A stretch of 64,000 nucleotides of DNA, taken from positions 372,001 through 436,000 of the forward strand of contig DAIQOI010000001.1 of the NCBI GenBank assembly GCA_036787955.1. The letters run 5' to 3'. The notes beneath the pieces were generated by a model that was not told where the DNA came from, ran no database searches, and worked only from the letters and a program-made list of their open reading frames with translations. How positions within the stretch are numbered: position 1 is the first letter of the stretch; every line of letters begins with the position of its first letter. Positions 35,048-44,470 of the stretch are shown here, piece after piece. Made by a program: the position numbers and the translations under genes. Source of the stretch: UBA2336 sp036787955 (GTDB taxonomy: Bacteria > Bacteroidota > Bacteroidia > Cytophagales > Cyclobacteriaceae).

Positions 35048-36616
35048 ATGATGCTGGGCCGTGTACCATTTGAAATTACCCGGGCTTTTACGCCCCTTTT
35101 CCTTGATTACATCAACGGCCTGGATATCCTCAAACCGTTCTATAGCATCCATCCGAAAAAAGAGTTGTTTAATGAACAAATCCTTAAAAAGGCCAAATCC
35201 TGTACATCTGATACAAGACGGGTGCTTTGCCATGTGCTGGAAAAGCAATATGCAACAATAGAAAAATCAACTGCGGTTAAACAAAATCTTCAGGCACTTG
35301 GCCATGAAAAAACATTTACCATAACCACCGGTCATCAGCTCAACCTCTTTACCGGACCGCTTTACTTCATTTATAAAATCATCACCGTAATTAATATTTG
35401 CAGAGAACTGAAAAGTCTTTATCCGGATTACCACTTTGTGCCGGTGTACTGGATGGCATCGGAAGATCATGATGCGGACGAAATACGATCAGTTCGCATT
35501 CATGGAAAAATCTATTCATGGGAAACCGATCAAAAGGGGGCGGTCGGGCGATTTTCCACAAAAGGACTGGCCCAGCTTGCCGAAAGCATTCCTGCAGACA
35601 CCACGGTGTTTCGTGAAGCTTATTCCCGGCATAGCCGGCTGAAGGATGCAGTGCGTTACTATGTTCATGCGCTTTTTGGTGAGTACGGACTTGTGGTAGT
35701 TGATGGCGATGACGCTGAACTTAAACGGTCTTTTATACCGGTTATGCGGGATGACATATTTTTTCATACCGCATATCACCGGGTTACCCTTACAGACGAA
35801 CAACTCAAAAGCCTTGGCTACAAGCCGCAGGTTTTTGTTCGCCCGGTTAATCTGTTTTATCTCGATGACGGTTTGCGCAGCCGCATTGAGCCATCGGGCA
35901 ACGGCTTTCGTGTGGCTGATTCAGCGATCCATTTTACAGCCGATGAAATAAACAACCTGCTTGAGCAGCATCCCGAAAAGTTAAGTCCCAATGTTATACT
36001 CAGGCCGCTTTATCAGGAGTGTGTGCTGCCGAATCTGGCCTATGTAGGCGGGCCGGCAGAAATTGCCTACTGGCTGCAACTGAAGGGTTTGTTTGAACAC
36101 CACCAGCTGCCGTTCCCGATAATCATGCCCCGCAATTTCGCCTTGCTTATCAGAGAATCCCTGCACCGCAAGTGGCAAAAGAGCGGCATAACGCTGGAAG
36201 AACTGTTCATGCCCCTGCCGGAACTGCTCAACGAAGTAACCCTGCGCCATGCACCTGAACAAATTCGGCTGAATGGACAAAAAGAAGCAATCCTCGGCCA
36301 ACTGGAGCTGGTACGTGAAAATGCCAGACACATTGATGCCACGCTGGGTCCGATGGTGGCTGCCGAAACCAAACGCATGCTGAAGAGCCTGGAAAAAATT
36401 GAGATGAAGATGCTGCGTGCAGAAAAGCGAAAACAGGCCGACAGGTTGCGCCAGATAACTGAACTGAAAGAGGCGCTCTTTCCGGCAGGGGGCTTGCAGG
36501 AGCGAACCGAAAACTTTCTTGCGTTTACCCCAGGTAATCCCGGTTTGATTCGGCTGCTCATCGAAGAGTTTGACCCGTTTGATTTTCGCTTCAATATTTT
36601 AAGGGTACATGACTAA
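35048..36616 (+). CDS. bshC: Putative cysteine ligase BshC (bacillithiol synthesis)
   Basis: A 522-residue protein matching BshC, the last enzyme of bacillithiol synthesis, proposed to ligate Cys to GlcN-malate. Hallmarks are TITTGHQLNLFTGPLYFIYKIITVINICREL, VYWMASEDHDADEI, SPNVILRPLYQECVLPNLAYVGGPAEIAYWLQLKG and a long coiled coil (about residues 420-485). bshA and bshB are not in the window, but the presence of this gene implies a bacillithiol-type thiol pool. Two ATG codons in tandem (35048, 35051) are possible starts. It overlaps the next gene by ATGACTAA. Confidence 0.94.
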   Translation: MMLGRVPFEITRAFTPLFLDYINGLDILKPFYSIHPKKELFNEQILKKAKSCTSDTRRVLCHVLEKQYATIEKSTAVKQNLQALGHEKTFTITTGHQLNLFTGPLYFIYKIITVINICRELKSLYPDYHFVPVYWMASEDHDADEIRSVRIHGKIYSWETDQKGAVGRFSTKGLAQLAESIPADTTVFREAYSRHSRLKDAVRYYVHALFGEYGLVVVDGDDAELKRSFIPVMRDDIFFHTAYHRVTLTDEQLKSLGYKPQVFVRPVNLFYLDDGLRSRIEPSGNGFRVADSAIHFTADEINNLLEQHPEKLSPNVILRPLYQECVLPNLAYVGGPAEIAYWLQLKGLFEHHQLPFPIIMPRNFALLIRESLHRKWQKSGITLEELFMPLPELLNEVTLRHAPEQIRLNGQKEAILGQLELVRENARHIDATLGPMVAAETKRMLKSLEKIEMKMLRAEKRKQADRLRQITELKEALFPAGGLQERTENFLAFTPGNPGLIRLLIEEFDPFDFRFNILRVHD

Positions 36617-37172
36617 GGCCGAAATCAGAAATTTTTTTTTGCAAAAACGACTGTCGCTAACCGATGCGGAGTATGAAAGGATGAATCAGTTGCTGTGTGA
36701 TCGGTTTTTTGCCTCAGTTGAATTGCCGAAGATAACCTTGCTGCATACCTTCCTGCCCATAGTTGAAAAAAAAGAACCGTTTACATGGCTCATTATAGAC
36801 CGGGTAAGAAAAGAATTCCCGCATATACACATTGCGGTGCCGCGTATTCGAGGCAGTGACCTGGAACATATGCTGCTGGAAGACTCGGAAGTAGAAATAA
36901 ACAAATGGGGCATACCTGAGCCACGATCCGGCAGCAAAGTGGCAACGGAAAAAATTGACATGGTGCTCGTGCCCTTACTCGCTTTCGACAAAGAAGGCCA
37001 CCGCGTAGGTTACGGAAAGGGGTATTATGATCGTTTTCTGAAAAACTGCCGCAGCGATGCACAGCGCATCGGGTTGAGTTTTTTCCCTCCGGTGGACCGA
37101 ATCACTGCCACCCCACACGACATGAAACTCTCCTCCTGCGTAACTGCCGAAAAGTATTATGTCTTTGCATAA
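36609..37172 (+). CDS. 5-formyltetrahydrofolate cyclo-ligase
   Basis: A 187-residue enzyme that converts 5-formyl-THF to methenyl-THF with ATP. The N-terminal MTKAEIRNFFLQKRLSLTDAEYERMN, the EINKWGIPEPR segment, and MVLVPLLAFDKEGHRVGYGKGYYDRFL with the ATP loop GYGKGYYDR are all diagnostic. Start overlaps the bshC stop by 8 bases. It ends 6 bases before the convergent stop of the MG2-domain protein. Confidence 0.95.
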   Translation: MTKAEIRNFFLQKRLSLTDAEYERMNQLLCDRFFASVELPKITLLHTFLPIVEKKEPFTWLIIDRVRKEFPHIHIAVPRIRGSDLEHMLLEDSEVEINKWGIPEPRSGSKVATEKIDMVLVPLLAFDKEGHRVGYGKGYYDRFLKNCRSDAQRIGLSFFPPVDRITATPHDMKLSSCVTAEKYYVFA

Positions 37173-37178
37173 CCATTT

Positions 37179-39500
37179 TTAGTTGGCCTGATACTTTACG
37201 GTAAATGTTTTCTGGGCAGTAAATGGAGTACCATCTGTGGTGAGTCCCTCGATGCTTATAACAAAAGTGCCGGCATCATCTGTGGTGGTAAAGGTAAAAG
37301 TAGCTTCCCCGTGCTGGTCCAGCCGAAGGTGGGGATTGAAATACAGCGTTGATCGCAGGCGGGGAGCACGCAGGTTGTGTTCCTGCCATAATTCAGGTTT
37401 TTGCGGAAAGGCATGATAGGGACTCAGACCGGCCATTTTAAAAGTACGTGCCGAGGCTGCTACCTTGGCCGCATAGCCGGGTAATTTGGTTTCAACAATA
37501 ACAATGCCGTTGCGCGACATCGAACCAAGTTTGCTGATTTTGAATTGCGTATAATAGATTTTTATTTTATCCACATCGGCCGGAGCAAGACGCAGGAAAA
37601 AGTCTGCATCATCGGTCAACATGCCGTCAATAATAAAGAGCGGACCTTCGGTGCCAGAACGTGACAACTCAGGTATATACATGCGCACGGTTTCACGACC
37701 GCCTGTTTTCCGGTATTGAAGATAGGGGACAATTTCATGCAGGGTTTCTGCCATAGTAGGGAAAAGCACATAATCATCCAGGTCAATCGTCACATCCGCA
37801 TCACCCAGTTCTTTTTCCAGTGTACTATGTGGAGCATTTTTGGGCATGACAGTCTTAAGCCCGAAATACCGGTACGATTCGGTAACCTCACGATGCATAC
37901 GGCTATACCTGTTGTAGGTATCCGAACCCTCCACAGGCAGCACAGAGTAAGAAGCGGGCTGGTAGCGATATGGTGAAGCTTCAATTTTCAATTCAGCCTC
38001 ACTGATCTTCCGGCCATTTTTTTCCACCCGGTAAAACAAATCCGATTCATAGTTGAAGGGAAACAGGAAAGACAATGAAAAAGCCCCGTTCTTATCGGTA
38101 TCTATTTCATAGAAATCGTTGGTGTTCAGAACCAGAAAACTGATTTGAAGCGAATCTCTTATTGGCTGTCCGGTATTCCGGTTAATCACCACGCCCTGAA
38201 ACTGCTGATAATCAGTAAACAGATGGGTGTTTTTCGGAAAAGTGCCCAGCACATCATCCCAGCGATACCAGGGCCACTCCGAAAGAATTAACATGTTATC
38301 GGAAAGTGTAAAACGGATACCCTCCGGCAAAAATGCATTACGAACCCACCGGATGTATTGGTCAATGGAAAACTGGTGTGCAATGCTTTGGGTAAACAAC
38401 TCCTGATTATACACTGTTGCCGAAACCCGCGCCTGCAGCGGGTTGTTGTTCAGATCGGTGAGACGCAATTTTACGGTTTTCATTTGCCGCGTTCCGAGCT
38501 GGGTGGAGTCAATCGTTATGTTGCACCTGATACTGTCAGGATGGGAATTGTAAAAAACACGCGATGCCAGCGTTTCACCGTCCTTATTGACCACACATAA
38601 ATAATTAATTCCATCAGGCAGCGCTTTGGCAGGAAGGGAAAGAATGGCGGTGTTCCGGTCGGAGAATTTTACCGAGGCACTTACCGCAAGCAGGTTGTGA
38701 TGGCTTACCAGTACATGCAGTTCTTCGGCTCGCAAGGCCGACTGCCCGGGTACGGAAAGAATTAACCGGTGTGTGCCCTCAAAAGAGGAAGCGGGTATAA
38801 GCCGTAAGACAGGTCCATCACTTTTGGCTGTGATGGTAGCCGATGAACCTGTTGCTCTTATGGTGTACTGACCCCCGGTGGTTGGGGTAAAAACAACCGA
38901 GGTAACGCCGGATGGGTCAGCCTCTTGTGTTAATAAAACATTATGGTCTTTATCTTCTATGGTTATTGTACCCTGTGCGGCTCCTGCTATCACCAGCCTG
39001 TTCTGAAGGCCGGCAACCAGTGTGCCTCCTTCGGCCTTGATTTGCAACTTGCCTTGCCTGAGACTGCGTTGAAACGGCTGTGGCCCTGCGATGTGTAATT
39101 CGCTTTTAAAGAAAAAGTCTTTTCCGAAGTTTTTCATCCAGTTGTTATACACAAAAACGCGGTAGAGACCTGGTTTAAGGGTAGGCGGTATGACCAGCTG
39201 ATTACCGCCCCACCCATCGCGTATGCGAAACTCCTGGTGGTGCATTGTCCGGCCTTCTTCGTCAACCAGATCCAGATAGATAAGCTGAAAATCTTTTATC
39301 GGTAACAAAGAGATCGCATCCAGTAAGGCAACACGAAAGTAAGCCGTATCTCCAGGTACATATTCGGGTTGATTAAAATGAAGATGAATGGTCAGGGGTT
39401 TGCGGTGCTCGTAATACTCCTGCAATCTTTCAGAAAATCTGATGACCGGCTGCGACCAGACCGTGCAGGTTACAAGCATGCAGAGAAGGATTGCTTTCAT
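37179..39500 (-). CDS. MG2-domain (alpha-2-macroglobulin-like) secreted protein with plug-like segment
   Basis: A 773-residue exported protein (signal MKAILLCMLVTCTVWSQ). The first domain, LTIHLHFNQPEYVPGDTAYFRVALLD...GLYRVFVYNNWM, is the macroglobulin MG2 type. Several beta-sandwich modules follow, then VVINRNTGQPIRDSLQISFLV (a carboxypeptidase-regulatory-like repeat), and near residues 610-685 a stretch (PLFIIDGMLTDDADFFLRLAPADVDKIKIYY..SRNGIVIVET) that looks like a TonB receptor plug domain. No thioester motif is seen. It is the third gene of an operon with a TonB receptor and a DUF4249 lipoprotein, so a role in envelope uptake or assembly is inferred. Confidence 0.78.
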   Translation of the reverse strand: MKAILLCMLVTCTVWSQPVIRFSERLQEYYEHRKPLTIHLHFNQPEYVPGDTAYFRVALLDAISLLPIKDFQLIYLDLVDEEGRTMHHQEFRIRDGWGGNQLVIPPTLKPGLYRVFVYNNWMKNFGKDFFFKSELHIAGPQPFQRSLRQGKLQIKAEGGTLVAGLQNRLVIAGAAQGTITIEDKDHNVLLTQEADPSGVTSVVFTPTTGGQYTIRATGSSATITAKSDGPVLRLIPASSFEGTHRLILSVPGQSALRAEELHVLVSHHNLLAVSASVKFSDRNTAILSLPAKALPDGINYLCVVNKDGETLASRVFYNSHPDSIRCNITIDSTQLGTRQMKTVKLRLTDLNNNPLQARVSATVYNQELFTQSIAHQFSIDQYIRWVRNAFLPEGIRFTLSDNMLILSEWPWYRWDDVLGTFPKNTHLFTDYQQFQGVVINRNTGQPIRDSLQISFLVLNTNDFYEIDTDKNGAFSLSFLFPFNYESDLFYRVEKNGRKISEAELKIEASPYRYQPASYSVLPVEGSDTYNRYSRMHREVTESYRYFGLKTVMPKNAPHSTLEKELGDADVTIDLDDYVLFPTMAETLHEIVPYLQYRKTGGRETVRMYIPELSRSGTEGPLFIIDGMLTDDADFFLRLAPADVDKIKIYYTQFKISKLGSMSRNGIVIVETKLPGYAAKVAASARTFKMAGLSPYHAFPQKPELWQEHNLRAPRLRSTLYFNPHLRLDQHGEATFTFTTTDDAGTFVISIEGLTTDGTPFTAQKTFTVKYQAN

Positions 39501-39503
39501 GGC

Positions 39504-40571
39504 TTACCAGAAAGGAGGTTTTTCATTGGTGGATGGTTTGTTTCTGAAGATCAGGCGGCAGTCTTCTGTAATCAGTGGAGGAGACGGAAGGATAAATGGC
39601 ACTTCTGTTTTTTCAATAAAGCGGGACTTCCGGATCACATCGGAAAAAGCAACAATGCCATAAACATCTTCCGATGAATCATCAACACGGCTTATATTTC
39701 CCCTTATCCGAATCACGTTGGGCTGAAAAATATTGCTGACACTTTGCTGCTGTGCCTCCACGCGCTTCCAGAAGGAGTAAACAGCAGGCGATAGACTCAA
39801 TTGCTCCACTTCGACATAGTATTTGTACGCAAAGCGCCAGGAATCAACCGTAATGCGGCCAACCAGACGGTTACGAAAAATGTTCTCGCTTACAAATTGA
39901 TTGTTCGACACCACAGCGGATGCACTAAAATCGGTAATCCAGCATTCACAGCAAGAACATTCCATTGCGCAGGGTGGAGGATCAGGCACCTGGCACATGC
40001 AATCCGGGTCAAATTTGGTTTTATTGGCGGGATCGCTCAAAATTTTGAACACACCTTTCCAACGCCATCGCAGCAATCCCGGTGTACCAGGTACAGCCCG
40101 GGCATCAATGTACACACCAAATGAATGTTGTGGCAGAAACGGATCAACGCTGTTAATGGAATTAAACTCAAAAATTGTATTCAGTGCATCAATATTGCCG
40201 GCCGGATAGATTTCCTGGGTTTCTGACCGGTAAGTGCGGCCGTCTGCTAATGCAATAAACAAGGTGTATGATTTTCCTGTTTCTGCCTGCCAGCCCGATG
40301 GGGTTGCGTATCTCCCCGGTGCTCTCTCCGCCAGAACAATTGTATCATCATTTGTCACCACACGAAGTTGTGCCCCGCTCACAAACTGCCGGTTTTCGTA
40401 AGTGTTCGAAGGCGGCTGTGTCAATGTCAGCGTTACGGTGTGTGGCCCCGGTTCTGTAGTTATCAGGCCGTCAACCACCAGGCGGTAATTATGCTGGAGC
40501 TCCGGTATGCGGTAATTGTCCACACAGCTCCATGCAATGATCAATCCCGCGATAAATATGCTGCCCTTCAT
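39504..40571 (-). CDS. DUF4249-family lipoprotein
   Basis: A 355-residue outer-membrane lipoprotein: MKGSIFIAGLIIAWSC gives the signal peptide and lipobox (AWSC). The body begins LVVDGLITTEPGPHTVTLTLTQP and continues SGAQLRVVTNDDTIVLAE...GKSYTLFIALADGRTY, the recognisable DUF4249 beginning. A Cys-rich loop (CMCQVPDPPPCAMECSCCECW) in the middle is striking, with eight Cys in about 21 residues. DUF4249 genes typically sit beside TonB receptors, as here; the function is not known. Confidence 0.85.
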   Translation of the reverse strand: MKGSIFIAGLIIAWSCVDNYRIPELQHNYRLVVDGLITTEPGPHTVTLTLTQPPSNTYENRQFVSGAQLRVVTNDDTIVLAERAPGRYATPSGWQAETGKSYTLFIALADGRTYRSETQEIYPAGNIDALNTIFEFNSINSVDPFLPQHSFGVYIDARAVPGTPGLLRWRWKGVFKILSDPANKTKFDPDCMCQVPDPPPCAMECSCCECWITDFSASAVVSNNQFVSENIFRNRLVGRITVDSWRFAYKYYVEVEQLSLSPAVYSFWKRVEAQQQSVSNIFQPNVIRIRGNISRVDDSSEDVYGIVAFSDVIRKSRFIEKTEVPFILPSPPLITEDCRLIFRNKPSTNEKPPFW

Positions 40572-40587
40572 AAGCTAAACTTCAGTA

Positions 40588-43275
40588 TTAAAACTTCATC
40601 ATATAAGTTACGGTGGGCACCATCGTACCCACCACAGCCAGCTGGTAGGGTTTAAGGATGCCCCAGTTGTCTTCTCTGAAAAATACCGAATAGGCATTTT
40701 TCCGGAAGTACACGTTGTAGAAAGAAACTATCCAGGTGCCGTCCCAGAGTTTCTTTCGCTTATGATTGCCTTCAATAATAAAAGCCAGGTCCAGCCGGTG
40801 ATAGTCCGGCAGGCGGTAAGTGTTGCGCTCAGGAAAATCGGATATGCCGATCCCATCTACATAAAAAATATGAGCCGGCAGAGATATGGGCCTTCCGGTA
40901 TGATAGGTAAAATTGCCGGAAAAGAAATGCCTGCGTGAGATGCTGTAACGCCAGCTCATGTTGATAATGTGCGGCTGATCAAAGTTGGCCGGAAACCAAT
41001 TTCCGTTATTGATTTTTTCTGAATCAAAGGCACCATTCACTTTACGGAGTGACCTGGAAAAAGTATAGTTGATATTGCCCTGCATACGTCCGCGATTTTT
41101 ACTTGCCGACAGCTCCACACCGTAAGCCTTGCCGGTGCCGCCCAAAAGAGCTGTTTCCAGCTTCTCGTTCAGAATAAGATTAGCACCATCTTTGAAGTCG
41201 GGAACATTAACCAGGTGTTTATAAAATATCTCTACCGAAAGGTCGTACACGCTATTATCCAGCGTCTGAAAGTAACCTGCCGTTACCTGGTCGGCACGCT
41301 GCGGCCGGATGTAGGTATCGCTGAGCTTCCAGATGTCGGCTGGCGTTACGGCTACTGTGTTACTGATGAGGTGCACAAACTGAAACAAACGGTTGTAGCC
41401 TGCTTTGACAGATTGGTTTTCAGATAGCTTGTATATGGCAGACAGGCGGGGCTCTGCACCGTGGTAAAAGCGCACGATTTCTCCCTGGCCGTAAGCTTTA
41501 AATCCGGTTATGTATTCCGGCTCACGAGGCAACCCCGCTGAATACATAAAAACCGTGTCCGGTCCAATCCGTGCGTATAGCGCATAGCGAAGTCCGAAGT
41601 CGGCCGTAAGCCTTGGGGCCAGGCGTACCGATTTGGCAAGATAGGGAGCAACTTCCATGGCCTGTTCCGGTTCGGCAGATTGCAGCTTGGTGCTGGAATT
41701 GGCCGAAGTAGGTTTTATACGGCCCGGGTGAAAGCTGTACCAAGTACCCTGTACTCCAAAGTTGAGCGGAAGCTCATCACCATAATAAAAATCGGCCCGG
41801 AACGAAGGGTAAGTCATGGAGTAGGACAGGCTGAAGGCGTTTCGGTACGAAGGTTCTTCAACCTTATACTTATAAAACCCTGTTCCGAAATGAAGCGTGT
41901 AGTAGAAGTGTGGGTTGATGGTATGATGATAAGTTGCGCTGCCCAGCAGGTTGTTCCATTGAAACAACGTGTCGGTAATGAGGCGCATGCGGTCCTGACT
42001 GATGTAACCGGAAAAGGTTAGTTTAGATTTGTCGGATAGATGATGCGTGAGCCTGACGGAACCATCGTAAAAAGCAAGTAAACTGTTTTTCAATGAAGTA
42101 TAGTTGGAACTGATGGTATTCAACACCCAACCACTGTAAGTCGATCGGAAGGAGGTCATCAAAGTGGTCTTTTCTTTCTGCAATGGTCCACCCAATGAAA
42201 AGTAAGAAGACAGAAAGCCAATTCCGCCGCTGCCCTTCCAGCGATTCGGGTCCCCTTCACGTGAGGTCACATCCAGAACAGACGATGCCCTCCCGCCAAA
42301 TTCAGCCGGGATACTTCCCTTGAAAAACCGTATCCGCTGCACGGCATCGGTGTTGAATGAAGAGAAAAATCCCAGGGCATGCGAGGTATTAAAAACGGGC
42401 AGTCCGTCGTATAAAATAAGATTCTGATCAGCAGTACCCCCCCGAACATTGAATCCGCCCGCTACTTCGCCTACCGAAGTTACCCCCGCCTGATTTTGCA
42501 GTTGCCGAACGATGTCTATTTCGCCCAGGAAAACCGGTGCACGCTTCAGGTCAGTAACCCTAAGTGAGGTAGTTGTGATGGATGAATTCATAACAGACTG
42601 ATCGGTAATGACCACTTCTTCGAGCATTACAGGTACTTCTTCCAGAATCAGTTCGGCTGTACCATTGGTGTAGATTTCGAGGTCGAGAATTTTCTCTGCA
42701 TAGTTGCTGTGGCGAATGCTGAGCACATGGGTGCCGGCAGGGAGTGTCAGTTCAAATTGCCCAAGATCTGAAGTAGAGGTGCCGGTATTGGCGGTAAGTG
42801 CTTCAACCGATGCGTTTCTTACCGGCAAACCGGTTTTATCATCCGAAACCTTGCCCTGGAGTCGTACCTTTTTTCCAACGCGGTAATCGGCTGGTTGTCC
42901 TATTACCAATCGCTGGATAAGTCTTTTTCGCGCGGCAGCATCTTCCAGCAGCCGTGCCCGTACTATGGCAGCAGCCGGATTTTTCACCAGTATGATGCCA
43001 TAATCTGCCAATGGAAAAAAACTGATGTCCATCTCTGAGAATACCTGTTCAAGAATCCGGCCCAACGGCATATCGGAATAAGCCTGCTCTATGTAAATGT
43101 GAGCTATCCATTCGGGGTTAAAGAAAAACCGGATGTTGTTTTGCTGCTCAACTTTCAGAACAAAATCAGAAAATGACAGCGGTAATTCTGCTGGCCTGAT
43201 GGTTATTGTTTTGTTTAGTGGTGTCTGAGCCTGAAGCGCAGACCACATGATGATGAAAAAATATAGAGGTCGCAT
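40588..43275 (-). CDS. TonB-dependent outer-membrane receptor with STN domain
   Basis: An 895-residue receptor, signal MRPLYFFIIMWSALQAQ. Domains in order: STN (about 24-100; ITIRPAELPLSFSDFVLKVEQQNNI), carboxypeptidase-regulatory-like (about 143-205; GKVSDDKTGLPVRNASVEAL), plug (about 229-340; FNVRGGTADQNLILYDGLPVF) and a beta-barrel to the C-terminal KF. It imports an unknown ligand using TonB. STN domains usually signal to a FecR-type anti-sigma factor, but no FecI/FecR genes are nearby. First gene of the receptor-DUF4249-MG2 operon. Confidence 0.93.
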   Translation of the reverse strand: MRPLYFFIIMWSALQAQTPLNKTITIRPAELPLSFSDFVLKVEQQNNIRFFFNPEWIAHIYIEQAYSDMPLGRILEQVFSEMDISFFPLADYGIILVKNPAAAIVRARLLEDAAARKRLIQRLVIGQPADYRVGKKVRLQGKVSDDKTGLPVRNASVEALTANTGTSTSDLGQFELTLPAGTHVLSIRHSNYAEKILDLEIYTNGTAELILEEVPVMLEEVVITDQSVMNSSITTTSLRVTDLKRAPVFLGEIDIVRQLQNQAGVTSVGEVAGGFNVRGGTADQNLILYDGLPVFNTSHALGFFSSFNTDAVQRIRFFKGSIPAEFGGRASSVLDVTSREGDPNRWKGSGGIGFLSSYFSLGGPLQKEKTTLMTSFRSTYSGWVLNTISSNYTSLKNSLLAFYDGSVRLTHHLSDKSKLTFSGYISQDRMRLITDTLFQWNNLLGSATYHHTINPHFYYTLHFGTGFYKYKVEEPSYRNAFSLSYSMTYPSFRADFYYGDELPLNFGVQGTWYSFHPGRIKPTSANSSTKLQSAEPEQAMEVAPYLAKSVRLAPRLTADFGLRYALYARIGPDTVFMYSAGLPREPEYITGFKAYGQGEIVRFYHGAEPRLSAIYKLSENQSVKAGYNRLFQFVHLISNTVAVTPADIWKLSDTYIRPQRADQVTAGYFQTLDNSVYDLSVEIFYKHLVNVPDFKDGANLILNEKLETALLGGTGKAYGVELSASKNRGRMQGNINYTFSRSLRKVNGAFDSEKINNGNWFPANFDQPHIINMSWRYSISRRHFFSGNFTYHTGRPISLPAHIFYVDGIGISDFPERNTYRLPDYHRLDLAFIIEGNHKRKKLWDGTWIVSFYNVYFRKNAYSVFFREDNWGILKPYQLAVVGTMVPTVTYMMKF

Positions 43276-43328
43276 GTCCAGTTACTATAAAAATTGGAAA
43301 ATGAACTGTAAAAAACAACCGGAGTTTT

Positions 43329-43991
43329 TTAAGGCTTAATTGCGCGCAGCATATGCCTTTTACCGGGAGGTCCGGCCAGTTTTTCAACCACCATGCCGCA
43401 CTGTTGCAGGTTTCTGCGCACCTCTCCTTTGGCCGAATAAGTTACCCACACACCCGCACTGCATAATGACCGGCAGGTCCTGGCAAGCAGGTTATAAGTC
43501 CATAATTCCGGCTGCTTGGCCGGTGCAAAGGCATCGAAATAAACAAGGTGAAAATGCGATGCGGGCAAGTTGGCCTCCTGGATAGTGGTATTCAACTTAG
43601 TCAGTTCAAATAGATCGTGAATAGGTACCTGCTCGTTCCATTGGCTGCGATGGAGCCGTGCAAAATCCTGCTGTTGATCTGCCGATACATAATTTAGCTT
43701 CGACCATAAGGATTCGGGCAGGGCATATGGCTCTATGGATGTGTAACGGATTGAAACATGCTTTGCGATAGCTGTCTGAAAGGTTAGCCAGGCATTTAAT
43801 CCGGTGCCAAAACCTATTTCCAGGATGTTTATTTTCTGTGCACCGCGTGCAATGACAAAGTCCAATCCGTTCCGGATAAAAACATGCAACGATTCCTGAA
43901 CTGCGCCATGGCGGGAATGGTATGTTTCGTCCAGTTCGCGGTGATAAAGCGTATAACTTCCGTCTGCAGTTAACAGGGGTGTAACGATCAT
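43329..43991 (-). CDS. mnmD: tRNA 5-methylaminomethyl-2-thiouridine methyltransferase-like protein (MnmD-like)
   Basis: About 220 residues of a SAM-dependent methyltransferase of the MnmC N-domain type without the FAD oxidase half. Motifs: YHSRHGAVQESLHVFI, the SAM loop ILEIGFGTGLNAWLT, YTSIEPYALP and LVYFDAFAPAKQPELW, VTYSAKGEVRRNL, LAGPPGKRHMLRA. Such stand-alone proteins complete the mnm5s2U modification at tRNA position 34. Start 43991 overlaps the ispF stop as ATGA; longer in-frame starts run into ispF. Confidence 0.9.
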   Translation of the reverse strand: MIVTPLLTADGSYTLYHRELDETYHSRHGAVQESLHVFIRNGLDFVIARGAQKINILEIGFGTGLNAWLTFQTAIAKHVSIRYTSIEPYALPESLWSKLNYVSADQQQDFARLHRSQWNEQVPIHDLFELTKLNTTIQEANLPASHFHLVYFDAFAPAKQPELWTYNLLARTCRSLCSAGVWVTYSAKGEVRRNLQQCGMVVEKLAGPPGKRHMLRAIKP

Positions 43992-44470
43992 GGCACCTGC
44001 TGTATTAAGCATACCGCATAGGCGCACACACCTTCTTCTCGCCCTACATAACCCAGCTTTTCATTGGTTGTGGCTTTGACAGACACGGCATCTTCGCCCA
44101 CTTCAAGCAAGGGCGCCAAGGCGGCTTTCATAGCCGGTATGTGCGGATTGATTTTGGGTTTTTCAAGGCAGATGGTGCAATCCACATTTACCACGCGCCA
44201 GCCTTTTTGCTTCAGCATGCCGATTACTTCTTTCAGAAAATGTTTGCTGTCCTTGCCTTTCCACTGCGGGTCGGTATTCGGAAAGTGGTAACCTATGTCG
44301 CGCAAACCGGCCGCACCCAGCAGGGCATCGCAAAGGGCATGAATTAAAACATCGGCATCCGAATGACCGGCTGCGCCTTTCGGGGCGTGCAGACGAATAC
44401 CCCCCAGGAAGAAAGGATGATTTTCCTGCAAGGGGTGCACGTCAAATCCAAAACCTATCCGAATGTTCAT
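43988..44470 (-). CDS. ispF: 2-C-methyl-D-erythritol 2,4-cyclodiphosphate synthase
   Basis: A 160-residue trimeric enzyme of the MEP isoprenoid pathway, forming MEcPP from CDP-ME-2-phosphate. Diagnostic motifs: IRIGFGFDVHPL (metal ligands Asp and His), GHSDADVLIHALCDALLGA, DIGYHFPNTDPQWKG, SVKATTNEKLGYVGREEG. Start 44470 (MNIRIGFGFDVH) overlaps the M16 protease stop as ATGA; an ATG six codons earlier is less likely. Coupled translation with both neighbours. Confidence 0.97.
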   Translation of the reverse strand: MNIRIGFGFDVHPLQENHPFFLGGIRLHAPKGAAGHSDADVLIHALCDALLGAAGLRDIGYHFPNTDPQWKGKDSKHFLKEVIGMLKQKGWRVVNVDCTICLEKPKINPHIPAMKAALAPLLEVGEDAVSVKATTNEKLGYVGREEGVCAYAVCLIQQVP

